This document shows, in pieces, positions 13,122-24,540 of a stretch of DNA of 64,000 nt. The notes beneath the pieces were generated by a model. The model had not been told where the DNA came from and did no database searches. It was given only the letters and a program-made list of their open reading frames with translations. The stretch's first letter is position 1. The number at the start of each line of letters is the position of its first letter. The DNA comes from Cryptomeria japonica (lineage: Eukaryota; Streptophyta; Pinopsida; Cupressales; Cupressaceae), in contig NC_081406.1 in NCBI RefSeq assembly GCF_030272615.1, forward strand, positions 240,734,422 to 240,798,421, read 5' to 3'. The translations under genes and the position numbers were made by a program.

Positions 13122-14242
13122 GCACTAGAGGAAAATTTGAATTTTGAATTTTGAATTTTAGGAACAAAGCTTACAAGATTGAGTAATATAAAATTTAAGA
13201 AAACAATGATTAAACAATTTGAACTTTGTTGGAGGAAGAAAATGATACAATTTCCAAAAATAATTTTATAATAAATTCAAAAAAATTGGAATTTTAAAAT
13301 TAGGGCCAAGGGGATACCACTTAATTTTAAAATTAACAAAAACAAAAAATTTTAAATTAGGGCAAACTATAATTAACCTCTTAATTTTAAAAAATTTCTT
13401 GGAATTTGAAATGTTGAATTTTGGAGTTATTTTTCGATTCTAGAGGGATCAAAAATTGACAAAATCAACCAATCTTTTGGATCTAGACTATTAAATATAG
13501 TCATAATAGTCTCCTAAAATTTCGGGGAAAAAGCTAAGGACCATGGCAGGAATGCACATGGTCCAACCAACTTTTTTCCAAATTTTCAAGGATGAATACT
13601 ATGATGATTTTAAAGCTAACCCCCCAAAAATGGCGAAATTGATGATCGTTAGATAGGTGAAATTAAGGTTTAAATGTGAAAATAGGATCCTATTAGGGTT
13701 TTGAAGAAAAAGGGGAATTAAATTACAATTTTGAAAAAGGTCAAACCTAATCAATAGGGACACCATGGGAAATGTTTAGAAATCTGATTTTGAATGAAAT
13801 TGATTGAAATTTGCACAAAAGCCAATTAAATTTGAAAATTAGGGTTTCAAGCTCTAGGCACTTAATTTCTTAAATTTGAATTGTAGGAAAGAAGACAAGT
13901 CTAAAAATAGTCACAAATCTGAAAATTAAATAAAAATCCAATTTTTGCACAATTTCAACATGATTTTTGAAAATTAGGGTTTTGAGAATTAACCACTTAA
14001 TTTTGTAATTTTTATTTGCAAATTGAACAAGACAATGATGAAATTGAATTTAACAAACAAGACAATTTTCAGATCTAAGAAAACAACAAGCAATTCTTTA
14101 CAAATCACAAGTTCAATTCCAATTTTAAAAACTAGGGTTTTAAATAGATTAACCACTAAGTTTGCAGAAAAATTAAACTTGCAAATGAAAAATATGAAAT
14201 TTGGTTGAAAGGAAAGCATGCAATACATCAGGTTCACTAAAA
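13122..14242 (-). other. 5' leader of TR-GAG copy 1
   Basis: An AT-rich untranslated stretch between the 5' LTR and the Gag ATG. It has several TTAGGGTTTT-like phrases and runs of TTTAAAATT, but no open frame that is shared with copy 2. I could not assign a tRNA primer site next to 14243. Confidence 0.5.
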
Positions 14243-15422
14243 TGTAATAGTCAGGTGAAAATTGTGTGAATGAGAGACCAAGAGGAATACTACCCTTTCC
14301 CTCCAAGGAGAGATGAGACTTTCACTATGGATTTCCCTTCAAACACTTTTCACACATTACATTGGAAGAGGGAGAAAAATTCATTAGATTCAACCCTCAA
14401 ATAAGAAGATTGAATTCAAAGTGATGTGAGGATGATAAGTTAACCCCCTCTTCTTTTGTCTAAAGGAAAGGAATTGACTGAATTACGTATTAAGACTAGG
14501 TGCAAAGTGACAAAGAACAGATTATAACTCGAGATCAGAGCATGAGATGAAGTTGTGCACCTGGATGTGGAAATAATATGTCGAGATGAAGTAGCCTTGC
14601 AAATTTGAGAAAATGTTGCTTAGACCATGGCAGGAATGCACATGGTCCTCAAAAAAATCTGCAAAACAGAAAGGGTTTTTTTGCCTTTGCAAATGGAGTC
14701 CAAATATGAAGGTACAACTATGCACCTACAACCTACACACAAAAAAGAGAGCAAAATGGATTGGGATTGGGGGTTTTATTTCAAGTGAAACCCCAGTTTT
14801 GGAATTAACTAAGTAATGAAAGAAATAACTTGCAATTAAATGTAAATGAAAGACTAAAATGTAAATCACCTCAAGAGAGGTTATGATAGAAATGTTGATA
14901 GAAATGATTGTATGAAGTTGAATGTTGGAAGCAATCTCCTCTTCAATGGTTGAATCCTTGACTTGAATGCAGTACCTAGCCTTGACGGGAGACTTGAGAT
15001 GCTCAATGCTTGAAAGGGATGCTTGAATGCGCTTGAATGCTTGAGCTTGTAGCTTATCAAGAATTTTTGTTATGCAAATGGGAAGGTGAATGCAACATTT
15101 ATACTTGTCAATTAGGGTTACTAAAACTTATTTTTGTAATGGGCCGACATCAGGAGAGATTTCTCACTCACAGTGCAGCCACTAATGCAAGTTTCAGGAG
15201 GGTCTTACTGAAAAATAGGGTAGGGACAAGGGCACCACGCCCCTATCCTACCCATTTTTGTAGGATAAAATGTAGGTTAGGCAGTGCGGAGGGAAAAAGT
15301 AGGTGCAATTTCGAGAGTTGAGAAGTCTTTGGTCTTTGATCAAGCTAGGTGATTCAATTTTGCATGCATGAGGACCCTAATATATTAAAAAATTTCTAGG
15401 GTTGCAATTTTATGACACCACA
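14243..15422 (-). repeat. 5' LTR of TR-GAG copy 1
   Basis: Starts TGTAATAGTCAGG and ends ATGACACCACA on the + strand, 1180 bp, the partner of 7579-8758. It would carry the promoter for minus-strand transcription; I could not point to a convincing TATA box. A 104-bp unrecognised spacer (15423-15526) separates it from the next element. Confidence 0.8.
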
Positions 15423-15521
15423 AAGAATATCAACATCATCCTTAAAACTATCTCCTAAAGTAATTGATCATTAGTGCTAGCACAAGTGGATAAATTCACT
15501 AAACTAACAAAAACAAAGCTT

Positions 15522-15526
15522 CCTAG
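15522..15526. repeat. Left target-site duplication of TR-GAG copy 2 (CCTAG)
   Basis: CCTAG directly precedes the TGTAATGG LTR start, and the same five bases directly follow the far LTR end at 22600-22604. A 5-bp duplication is normal for LTR retrotransposon integration and fixes both element ends. Confidence 0.8.
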
Positions 15527-16767
15527 TGTAATGGTGGGTGAAAAATGTGTGAATGAAATATCTAGAGGAAAGATACCCTTTCTCTCCAAGGAGAGATGAG
15601 AGTTCTGCTACGGATTTCCCTTCAAACACCTTTCACACATTACATTGGAAGAGGGAGGGGGAAATTCACTAGATTCAACCCCTAAAGGGAGAAATTGATT
15701 TTTGAATGATATGAGAATGATAAGTTAGCCCCCTCTTATTTTTGGAATGGAAAGGGAATAGAATTGATTGAAGTATGTATTAAGACTAAATGCAAAGTGA
15801 CAAAGAATTGATTGTAACTCAAGATCAAAGTGTGGGATGAAGCTGTACACATGGATCTGGTAATAATATGTCAAGACGAAGCTGTCCTGTGAATTTAAGA
15901 AAAAGTTGTCAAGACCATGCCGAAAGTGTACACGGTCCTCCAAAATATCCATGACAGGAAAAGCATTTTTCCACCTTTGCAAATAGAGTCCAAATCCAAA
16001 AGTACAACTGCGCACCTAGGACCTACACACACAAAAGAGAGGAAAAGGGGTTGGGATTGGGGGTTTGCCTTTAGGTCAAACCCTAGTTTTGGAATTAACC
16101 AAATGATGAAAGAAAGTACTTGCAAGTAAATGTAAATGAAAGAATGAAATGTAAATCACCTCAAGGGAGGTTATGATATACATGTTGACAGAGATGCTTG
16201 TATGAAGTTGAATGTTGGAAGTGATCTCCTCTTTAATGGTTGGATCCTTGAATTGAATGCAATACCTAGCCTTAAAGGGAGACTTGAGATGCTCAATGCT
16301 TGAAAGCGATGCTTGAATGCTTGAATGCATCATCTTGTAGCTTATGAAGATTTTTTGTTATGCAAATGGTAAGGTGAATGCAAATTTTATACTTGTCAAT
16401 TAGGGTTAATAGGACTGATTTTCATCACAGGGCGACACCAGGAGAGATTTACCGCTCACTACATAATATTATTTAATGCAAACCTAGGAAGGGTCTTGGC
16501 CCAAAATAGGGCAGGGACAGGGGTGCCACGCCCCTATCCTAGGAAGAAAGGGGTGCCATGCCCCTATCCTAAGGGAGACAAGGGAACCACGCCCCTGTCC
16601 TGCCCTTTTCTATAGGGAAGAGTGCGGACAGGGTGGTGCAGAGGGCAAGGGAGAAGTAGTTTATGAAGGTTTAGCAGTCTCCGATTAGACTTAGGGATTT
16701 GATTTTGCATGCGTGAGGACCCTAACATGGTCAAAAATTGCTAGGCTCACAATTTTATGACACTAAA
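15527..16767 (-). repeat. 3' LTR of TR-GAG copy 2
   Basis: Starts TGTAATGGTGGG and ends ATGACACTAAA, 1241 bp. It is about 60 bp longer than its relatives because a GC-rich 30-bp stretch near 16521-16600 is present three times. Confidence 0.75.
16521..16600. repeat. Three-copy GC-rich minisatellite inside the LTR
   Basis: GGGTGCCACGCCCCTATCCT (16521), GGGTGCCATGCCCCTATCCT (16551) and a diverged third copy (16581) lie at 30-bp spacing. The other LTRs of the family hold one copy. Each copy contains a small GGGG...CCCC inverted repeat. Confidence 0.8.
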
Positions 16768-17320
16768 TTTATCCCCACTTTAGCGAGAGTATGAGCGTAC
16801 GCCAATACTTTTAGTAAAGTAAAAGGAAACAAGATTAAAAGACTTCTACCACATCAAGGAGGGAAAATACACCAAGACCCTAATGGACTTAGGATCCTAT
16901 GACATTGATTGACAAAGTAAAAGGGAAGATCAAGAAGGGGAAAACCATGACTACAAGTAGCAAAGTTCCCCTCACTATGACTCATGAAAGCAAGGATACC
17001 CCAGACTACGAAGCACAACCTCCACGTTAAAGCCATCACACATGCCTTACCAAGAGCAATTTCTTTGAGGTAAAATACACCCAAGAGAGAGAGAGAGGAG
17101 AGGTAGCATGCTCTTACAAGGATTTAGCCCCCAATCGAGGAATAAACCCAAGGATAATGAACACAAAACACAAAATATGAAAGAGACCAAAAGAGATCTC
17201 AATGCTTTGCATCATCCTCAACTAGACATTAAGGGAGAAATAGAAGAGCAGGGATACACATAGAAGAATGCTCACAACAAAGGAAGAAAGGAGAGAGAGA
17301 GATCTATAGTGCTAATGTTG
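16768..17320 (-). other. 3' non-coding interior of TR-GAG copy 2
   Basis: Matches 8759-9519 of copy 1, including the opening phrase around CCCCACTTTAG and the GAGAGAGAGA tract, but is about 200 bp shorter. No gene is visible. Confidence 0.5.
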
Positions 17321-20300
17321 CTAATCTAGCACGACATCCCCCTCCTGATCTTGTTGATCACTATTTTGAGAAGGCGAGAAACACGCCAGAGGAGCGACAT
17401 CGAGCACAACAGATGGAGATATCAAAAGATCTAAACAAGGACTATGCTCATGTGGTAAGTCACTTTCTTCGACTCTAGGAGCTAGGATTGGGTTTTTGAT
17501 AATTTAGCTGATAAATGCTTGTCAACATCAACATATTCATAGTCACTATCAGAAGCATTGGGAGTTGTATTGCCATCATGAATAACATTTTGCCCTATTT
17601 CCTCATCAAGATCTATAAAAAGAGGAGCTCGTAGATGAATAGAATTAAAACCATCACACGTTTTTTGCAATTTATGATTTGGAGATTTAGATTCAACATC
17701 TTGTTTAGGAGAAAAGATTGAATATTTTGAGGAACAAATTTACAAGCTCGAGAAAGACTTCTTCATCAATGGTCTCTCGCACAACAATTTTGACGAGTCT
17801 TAGTGGAAGGCTGAGAGGAAGGAGAAATTTTTGGTGAAGGAGGGATATTTTCCTCTTTCATAGTTGAAGGTTTATGTTGAGGTATTTTCGATTGAATAAG
17901 AGGAGAAATAAACCTCTTCTCTCTATAAGAGGAAGGAGGTGGAACTGCGCCATATAAAGGAGGAATGTTAGATGTAGGAAGGAGACTAGGTCCATCATGA
18001 GGAGGAGCTACAGGTCTAACCTTAGGAGGAATATTGTTGTTATTCTTAGGAGAAGACATAGTCACATCCATTGGAATAGGTCGAGGATTTTCCTTAGGAG
18101 GAAGATTAGTTCTATCCATTAGGGGAAGAACTTCACCTTCAAGAATGATAGGAACATCAAGTGTTGGGGATCTAGGCTAAATTAAGGATAAGATCATATA
18201 TTTCTTTCATTTTTGATAATATTGGAAAAGAGCATCGCTCCTTGGTGTAAGAGATTGAAATTGTTTAGGCCAAAAGAAATCAATAGGAACACCAAGGCTT
18301 CTTTCAAATGGTTAAATAATCTATGGTTCATAGTTATGATTTCACCATTGTGAGGAAATTTCAAACACTTATCTATTGGAGAAGCAATATCCTTCATGGA
18401 AAATAGTCAAGGATAGCACAACTTCACACGAAATTGCTCGAAAGAGGGAATTATAACAAAGTTGACATCCATAGATTTAGTATGAACTAGAATGGGAAGG
18501 GTAATTGAACTAATGGTAGGACAAGAGAATCCATCAAAAAACTTCACAACCACACTAGAATCATCATAGATGGGTTTATACAATCATAAAGTCAATGGAT
18601 ACTCTTCAGTTATGGCATTAATCATGCAAGAGGGATCAATAAGTGCACCACGAAAAGGTATATCCTTAACCTTCGCAACTATGTATAAAGGGCCACTAGG
18701 TGCTTTAATGGTCTCACTGGGGTCAAATGTAATACAAGGATCCTTAGGTGTATTTTTTTCTCTACCATATTCACCAAGTTCAGAGCCATAGAAGCGAACT
18801 GCTCAGAGTTGAAAGAAGTAGGCATAGTCTCAATGACATTAGAGGTATGAGAAGGCAAGGGGTCAGTGAAAATCTTAAGATTTTGATTAGGAGGAGCTAT
18901 TGAATTATTTCCCTTATCATTCACACCTCACATAGATATAGTATTATTATCAATCAAATCTTGAATCTTACCTTTCAACGCAAAACATTTCTTAGTATCA
19001 TGACTAGACTGACGATGAAATTGACAAAAAGAATTGTTATCAAAATAAGAGGATGCAACCTTAGAAGGGTCAACTGGTTTTATAGGAGGAAGTTTTATAA
19101 CATTTATTTGCAACAACTGAGACATAATACTATGTAAAGACTCATTCAAAGGAGTAAATTGTCTTTCTCTTTTGAAAAAATTGGAAATAGGAGGCACACT
19201 TGTTGTAGCATTCACATTGTTGTTGATTGTATCATTGAACTTGATGAAGCTTTTTGTTCATTTGAACTTCGTAAACAGTTGTTTAACACTCTTCCCCCTT
19301 ATCACTTGGAGCCATAAGAGTGGATTGCTCCATTTGACTCACAATGATTTGGTAATTGTGAAGTGTTGCGCACAACTATGGAAAGGAAGTAAACTCAGAC
19401 AAAAGAATATTTTCCCTAATATATTTTTGAAAATTAGAAATGAAAATTCTTTGAATATAATTATCAGGTATAGGAAAAGAAATTTGAGCACACAAATGTT
19501 TGTATCTACCAATGAAATCAGTCACTTTTTCTTTAACACCTTGTTTACAATGCATTAAATCAGTTAAAGTGATTTTAGGACCAATCGTATTTTGAAATTG
19601 TTGGATGAAAGCATTTGATAATTGCTAAAAATAAGTGATAGAATAAGAAGGCAAAGAGAAATACCATTGTAAAGCCTTATCTCTTAATTTTCTTTTATCT
19701 CTTAATTTTCTTGTAAATAGTTTTGCAAGCAATCTTTGATCATAATCAAAGTCAGTACAAAAGGTTTGAAATGTTTTGACATGCATAAGAGGATCATCTT
19801 TTCCATTATAAAGTTCTAATTAAGGGACCTCCACATTCTTAGGTGGCACAACTTTAACAATATCAAGAGAAAGTGGGCTCGCAACATCAAAGGTGGGCAC
19901 ACTAAACTTGGATTGACTCATGGAAGCAATTTGTTGTTGTAAGGAAAACACAGTTTGGGCAAGATTATTAATAGTTACTTTGGTAGAAGAATTGATGTTA
20001 GACATATTTGATTGAGAAGGTGTTGTGATGTTTTTCAAAGAAGGCATTGATTTACAATAAGGTGGTTGGGCATTATGATAAGTAGGCATAGGTGAAGATT
20101 GAGTAGGCAGTGAGACACTTAAAAGAGGAATTAAGTTATTGAATGAATTCCCCCTTGTGTCACATTGATTGGTTGAGGGATAATAGGAATTCTTATTGAA
20201 GACATAGGGAAATATGGAGGATTAAATGAAGAAGGGGGATTTCCCCCATGACTACTTGTTGTAGGAATAACCTATTGAGTTGAAGGAGCCATGATGTTGG

Positions 20301-20799
20301 AAGTGAAAGTAGCAGTACTAGTCATAGGAGTAGTCAAAGAAATAGATGGATTGACTTGTGTTGAAGGTTGTGCATAACCTAGGGTTTCGAAACAACTGTT
20401 GATAGGCATGACACTAGAATCAACAATGTGAGCAATGCAACATAGTATATCAATTCCATTCTTATCACTTTGAATCATGCATTTAAGGCCTTCAATTAAT
20501 GGAAGAGCTTCACTATTAGGGTACTCTTGGGACATCCATTATTGAAAGTTATCAAACTGATTATCAAATTTAGAAAGTTGATCTATAGAGACTCTAGTTA
20601 AAGCTTCTTCATCATCATGAGATTCATCAATGGGATAAGTAGAGACATTATTAGGAAGAGATGAATTACCATTATCCTCATTAAAGAAGTCACCCAAATT
20701 AGGCTCCATCTCCTCGGTAATTAAACCTTGGGAGGCCTTAATTCTGATGCTTCATATAATGGGGATAGTATAGGTAAGACTAATGGTGGTAAAACTCAT
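17321..20799 (-). pseudogene. Gypsy-type Gag plus protease-like polyprotein, broken (TR-GAG copy 2)
   Basis: Minus-strand coding from an ATG at 20799 (MSFTTISLTYTIPII) to a stop at 17321. The order matches copy 1: acidic head with ESHDDEEALTRVSIDQL, a Ser/Thr/Pro-rich stretch, Gag core (from about 20089), FTPLNESLHSIMSQLLQ (near 19140), and a better preserved zinc-knuckle-like motif (FCQFHRQSSHDTKKCF near 19020). A protease-like part follows (RGALIDPSCMIN near 18640, KCLKFPHNGEIITMNH near 18350), then a proline-rich stretch (18119-17766) and an acidic tail (SDYEYVDVDKHLS near 17520). The protease Asp is followed by Pro-Ser rather than the usual Ser/Thr-Gly, so activity is doubtful. Several stops and frameshifts break the frame. 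No polymerase domain follows. Confidence 0.75.
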
Positions 20800-21414
20800 G
20801 CACTAGAGGGGAAATTTAATTTTTGAATTTCGAACAAGGCTTACACAATTGAGGAATGCAAAATTTAAGAAAATAATGATTGAACAATTTGAACTTTGTT
20901 GGAGGAAGCAAAATGACACAATTTCCAAAATAATTTTGTAATAAATCAAATCAAATTGGAATTTTAAAATTATGGCCAAGGGGATACCACTTAATTTTTA
21001 AATTAACCAAAATAGAATTTTTAAAATTAGGGCAGATTATAATTAACCTCTTAATTTTAAAAAAAAAATTGAAATTTGAAATGTTGAATTTTGGAGGTAT
21101 TTTTAATTCTACAGGGATAAAAAATCGACAAAATGAGCCAATCTTCTGGATTTAGGTTATTAAATGTAGTCATAACAGTCTCCCAAAATTTCAAGAAAAA
21201 AGTCAAGGACCCTGGCAGGAATACACATGATCCAACCAACTTTTTTCAAAAATTTCAGTGATAAACATTACGATGATTTTAAAGCTAACCCCCCAATATT
21301 GGTGAATTTTATGATTTCTAGATAGGCAAAATTAAGGTTTTAATGTGAAAATAGGACCCTATTAGGGTTTTGAAGAAAAACAAAAATTGAATTGCAAATT
21401 TGAAAAAGGTTAAA
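20800..21414 (-). other. 5' leader of TR-GAG copy 2
   Basis: AT-rich leader, similar to the first part of 13122-14242 and then cut short at AAACCTAATGG, where the LTR begins in degraded form. No gene or primer site was recognised. Confidence 0.45.
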
Positions 21415-22599
21415 CCTAATGGATGAGAGATGAGACATTGAGATATCTAGAGGAAAGTTTCCCTTTCTCTCCAAAGAGAGATGAGAGTTTCGTTGTGGAT
21501 TCCTTCAAACGCCTTTCATGCATTACACTGAAAGAGGGGGGGGAATTTACTAGATTCAACCCCTAAAGGAAGAGATTGAATTCTAAATGATATGAGAATG
21601 ATAAGTTAGCTCCCTCTTCTTTTTGGAATGGAAAGGAATTTAATTGATTGAAGTATTTATTAAGACTAAGTGCAAAGTGATAAAGAATTAATTATAACTT
21701 GAGATTGAAGTGTGGGATGAACTTGTGCACCTGGATTTATCAATAATATGTTGAGATGAAGTTTCCCTACGAATTTGAGAAAAAGTTTCCTGGACCATGG
21801 CGAAAGTGTATACGGTCCTTCGAAAAATTCGCAAAATAAAGTGCTTTTCTTCCTTTGCAAATGGAGTCCAAATCTGAAAGTACAACTACAGACCTGCAAC
21901 CTACACACAAAAAAGAGAGGAAAAGGGATTGGGATTGGGCGTTTTCCTTTAGGTAAAACCCCAGTTTTAGAATTAACCAAATGATGAAAGAAAGTACTTG
22001 CAAGTAAATGTAAATGAAAGACTAAAATGTAAATCACCTCCAGGGAGGTTATGATATAAATTTTGATAGATATGCTTGTATAAAGTTGAATGTTGGAAGT
22101 GATCTCCTTTTCAATGGTTGAATCCTTGACTTGAATTCAACACCTAGCCTTGAAGGGAGACTTTAGATGCCCAATGCTTGAAAGGAATTCTTGAATGCGC
22201 TTGAATGCTTGAATGCATGATCTTGTAGCTTATGATTATTTTCTATTATGCAAGTGGGAAGGTGAATGCAAATTTAATACTAGTCAATTGGGGTTAATAG
22301 GACTGATTTTTTGTCACAAGCCGACACCGGGAAAGATTTCCCGCTCACTTCACAACCTTCTATTCAAACCTAGGAAGGGTCCTGCCCCAAAATATTGCAG
22401 GGATAGGGGCACAATGCCCTTGTCCTACCCTTTTCTCCAAAGAAGAGTGTGGATAGGGTGGTGTGGAGGGCAAGGGAGAATTAGTTTCCAAGGTTTGAGT
22501 AGTCTTTGGTCTCCGATCAGGCTTAGGGATTCGAGTTCACATGCATGAGGACCCTAATGTGGTTGAAAATTGCTAAGGTCAAAATTTTATGACATTACA
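21415..22599 (-). repeat. 5' LTR of TR-GAG copy 2
   Basis: About 1185 bp ending AAAATTTTATGACATTACA, followed immediately by the CCTAG duplication. The left end is uncertain by some 10 bases because the expected TGTAATGG reads CCTAATGG. Internal phrases match 15527-16767 throughout. Confidence 0.7.
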
Positions 22600-22604
22600 C
22601 CTAG
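22600..22604. repeat. Right target-site duplication of TR-GAG copy 2 (CCTAG)
   Basis: Identical to 15522-15526 and directly adjacent to the LTR end. Confidence 0.8.
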
Positions 22605-23355
22605 AAAAAATGTAACACCTTAACACTTAACATATTGCACTACAATCTATAAAATCATCTAAAATTCAGATGGATGAAACTTTGCACCTCTTTAACATAT
22701 CCCCAATTTTGCACAAGCATATCTATTCGTTCAATAGAGAGTAGAGAAATTTTGTGAAAATATGAGACACTTATCCATGTTATAGTATAATATGGATAAC
22801 ATTCATATCAAAATCCTTATTTATATGACCTTAAGATATGAAAGCATAGAAATAACCTTCTTGGTGACTAAAAAACTCAACTCTATAACTGCAAGGCCAA
22901 GCCATGCAAGACAAAGGAATGCAAACCAAAGTACAATGTGATAGAATTAGGAAAATGTATTGTTTACCCTTAGAATACTTGCCTTAACAATACTAGTAAT
23001 AAAGAGAACAATAGACTTGCATTTGATTCCTTGAAATATGGAGAAACTTGTCAAGGTCATTTAATACCTTGTCCAAATTATAAATATTGTGCAACTATCT
23101 TAACCAAGTATATACCATGCTTTTGAATTGTCATATTGCCATGGATACATTTTCTAGTTATCTAAACTACATTGCTTATCCTCAATCATGTTGATCCCAT
23201 GTCTCTAACTGTGTCAAACCATCTCGCTCAAATATATCACTCTAAAATTTTGATCTCACATCATTTCTCATCCTCTTCAATATATCAATCCATTTGTATA
23301 CAAGTATGATAAGTCATCTAGTTGACCTTATGTTTTTGATAAAGATAAACAAGTT
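22605..23355. other. Unassigned AT-rich intergenic stretch
   Basis: No open frame, repeat copy or RNA gene recognised on either strand. Confidence 0.4.
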
Positions 23356-24540
23356 TTATAGGGACCTAAAACCCATAGTTTTATAGACCAAGGCCATCAG
23401 CCAACCAGACATTAAAACTAAGAAAAACAGGGGAAAAATCTCACACAGTCTGAAATTCATAAACAAAAAACAAAGCCAACAAACAAAGAAAAACACTGAA
23501 CTAAGAGAGTGCACCAAATCAGTATTTTTCTGAATAATATTCTTGTTAATTTTCTCCAAATCCTCCATGATGAATTTGGAGGTTCCCTGGTCCTGGCTCT
23601 AGCTCTTGGTTCTAGTGCAAGGACCCGAGCTCGTCTTCCCACTGGCATCGCTCTATCCACCCTCCAAAGCAAATCTTTTTCTGTTTCTCCCCCAAAGTAG
23701 GATCACTGGCTATGGGTTTGGATCTATAGTCGATGACCATAGAATTGATATTCTTCAAACCATCAACACTATTGTTCATCGCCTCCTTGCTGATTTCCAT
23801 TAGATTGTTTAGAATTTTCTTTATATCATTCACGTACTCTTCCAACTTGTCAATTATGCGCTCATGGAAGACCTTCATAGTTTCAACATCCTAAGACATC
23901 TTCTGGATCATGCTCATGATCTTCTCAATTTTGCTAGGCCTAGGGGACTCTATGAAAGTTTCAATAATTCCCTTAATCCCATCTTTCAGGGTCCCAATTT
24001 CCTTATCCGCCCACTTCCAACAGTTTTCCTGACTTTTAGTTACCTCCTAACATAGGTTTCCCAACACCTTCTCCTCCTTTTTTATCACCTTCATTCTCCT
24101 TCTCCACCATACCATGTTTCTCACCATCCACATTGATGGGGATGTCCAACCTAATCTTGTGGTGCAAGTCTTTGGACCCACTTGATTTGGTTAATATCAT
24201 TTTATTTTTGGTGGGGGGCTCCAAGTCTTGCATTTTCCTACTGCTAGATTTGAATTTACTTATCACCCACCTTGGAGGATTGGTTTTCCTGCTACTATTA
24301 GTTCTTGAGGTCACCATAAGATCCCGTTCTTTCTTTGATCTGTACTCAGGGTCCTCATAATCCTTAATGTCACACTATTCCATGGCAGTACCACTGTCAT
24401 CCTCATCCATCTCTGTATCAGGAACAAATTGTACATAAGAGTTAGAGGAGGAAATGTGGGTTTTATCCTTGGGGGAGGGTTTCACTTCATGAGCTTTGGT
24501 AGTACCACTGTCATCCTCATCCATCTCCAGTTGAGCTTAA
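23356..24540 (-). pseudogene. Degraded ORF with lysine-rich head and coiled-coil tail, unknown
   Basis: Minus-strand fragments in neighbouring frames read as one decayed protein. A basic, Ser/Lys-rich piece (24317-24036; KTNPPRWVISKFKSSSRKM) is followed, after a stop, by KEIGTLKDGIKGIIETFIES and then a heptad-like helix (23878-23612; HERIIDKLEEYVNDIKKIL). I do not recognise the family. A basic head plus a coiled coil would fit an ORF1-type protein of a LINE, but no endonuclease or reverse transcriptase was found nearby. A 28-bp block around CCACTGTCATCCTCATCCAT occurs twice (24389 and 24500). Confidence 0.35.

Larger units (their letters stand above)
7579..15422 (-). mobile_element. TR-GAG-type non-autonomous LTR retrotransposon, copy 1
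   Basis: Two direct repeats of 1180 bp (7579-8758 and 14243-15422) bound a 5.5-kb interior whose coding sense is on the minus strand. The interior encodes a gypsy-like Gag, a zinc-knuckle-like stretch, a protease-like stretch and a proline-rich tail. I found no reverse transcriptase, RNase H or integrase signature. Such gag-only elements (terminal-repeat retrotransposons with GAG domain) are thought to move with enzymes of a full partner. The ends are TGTA...TACA-like. Flanking pentamers (CAAAA on the left, AAGAA on the right) are not a clean target duplication, which fits an old insertion. Confidence 0.75.
15527..22599 (-). mobile_element. TR-GAG-type non-autonomous LTR retrotransposon, copy 2
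   Basis: A 7073-bp element with CCTAG on both sides, LTRs at 15527-16767 and about 21415-22599, and a minus-strand interior collinear with copy 1. Its two LTRs share the variant phrase GATATCTAGAGGAAAG, where copy 1 reads GAGACCAAGAGGAA, so the four LTRs pair correctly into two insertions of one family. It lies in the same orientation as copy 1 and only about 100 bp from it. The leader is shorter than in copy 1, ending at an AAACCTAAT that in copy 1 lies about 490 bp before the LTR, so part of the leader was deleted. Confidence 0.8.

Noticed and set aside
7574-15427. Target duplication CAAAA/AAGAA for TR-GAG copy 1
   Set aside because: Two of five bases differ; not counted as a duplication.
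7922-22548. Frames such as KKLLEQWWECTWSSEKSMK and MLELVSYQDFLFCKWEGECN
   Set aside because: They recur in all four LTRs of the TR-GAG elements and are chance frames in LTR sequence.
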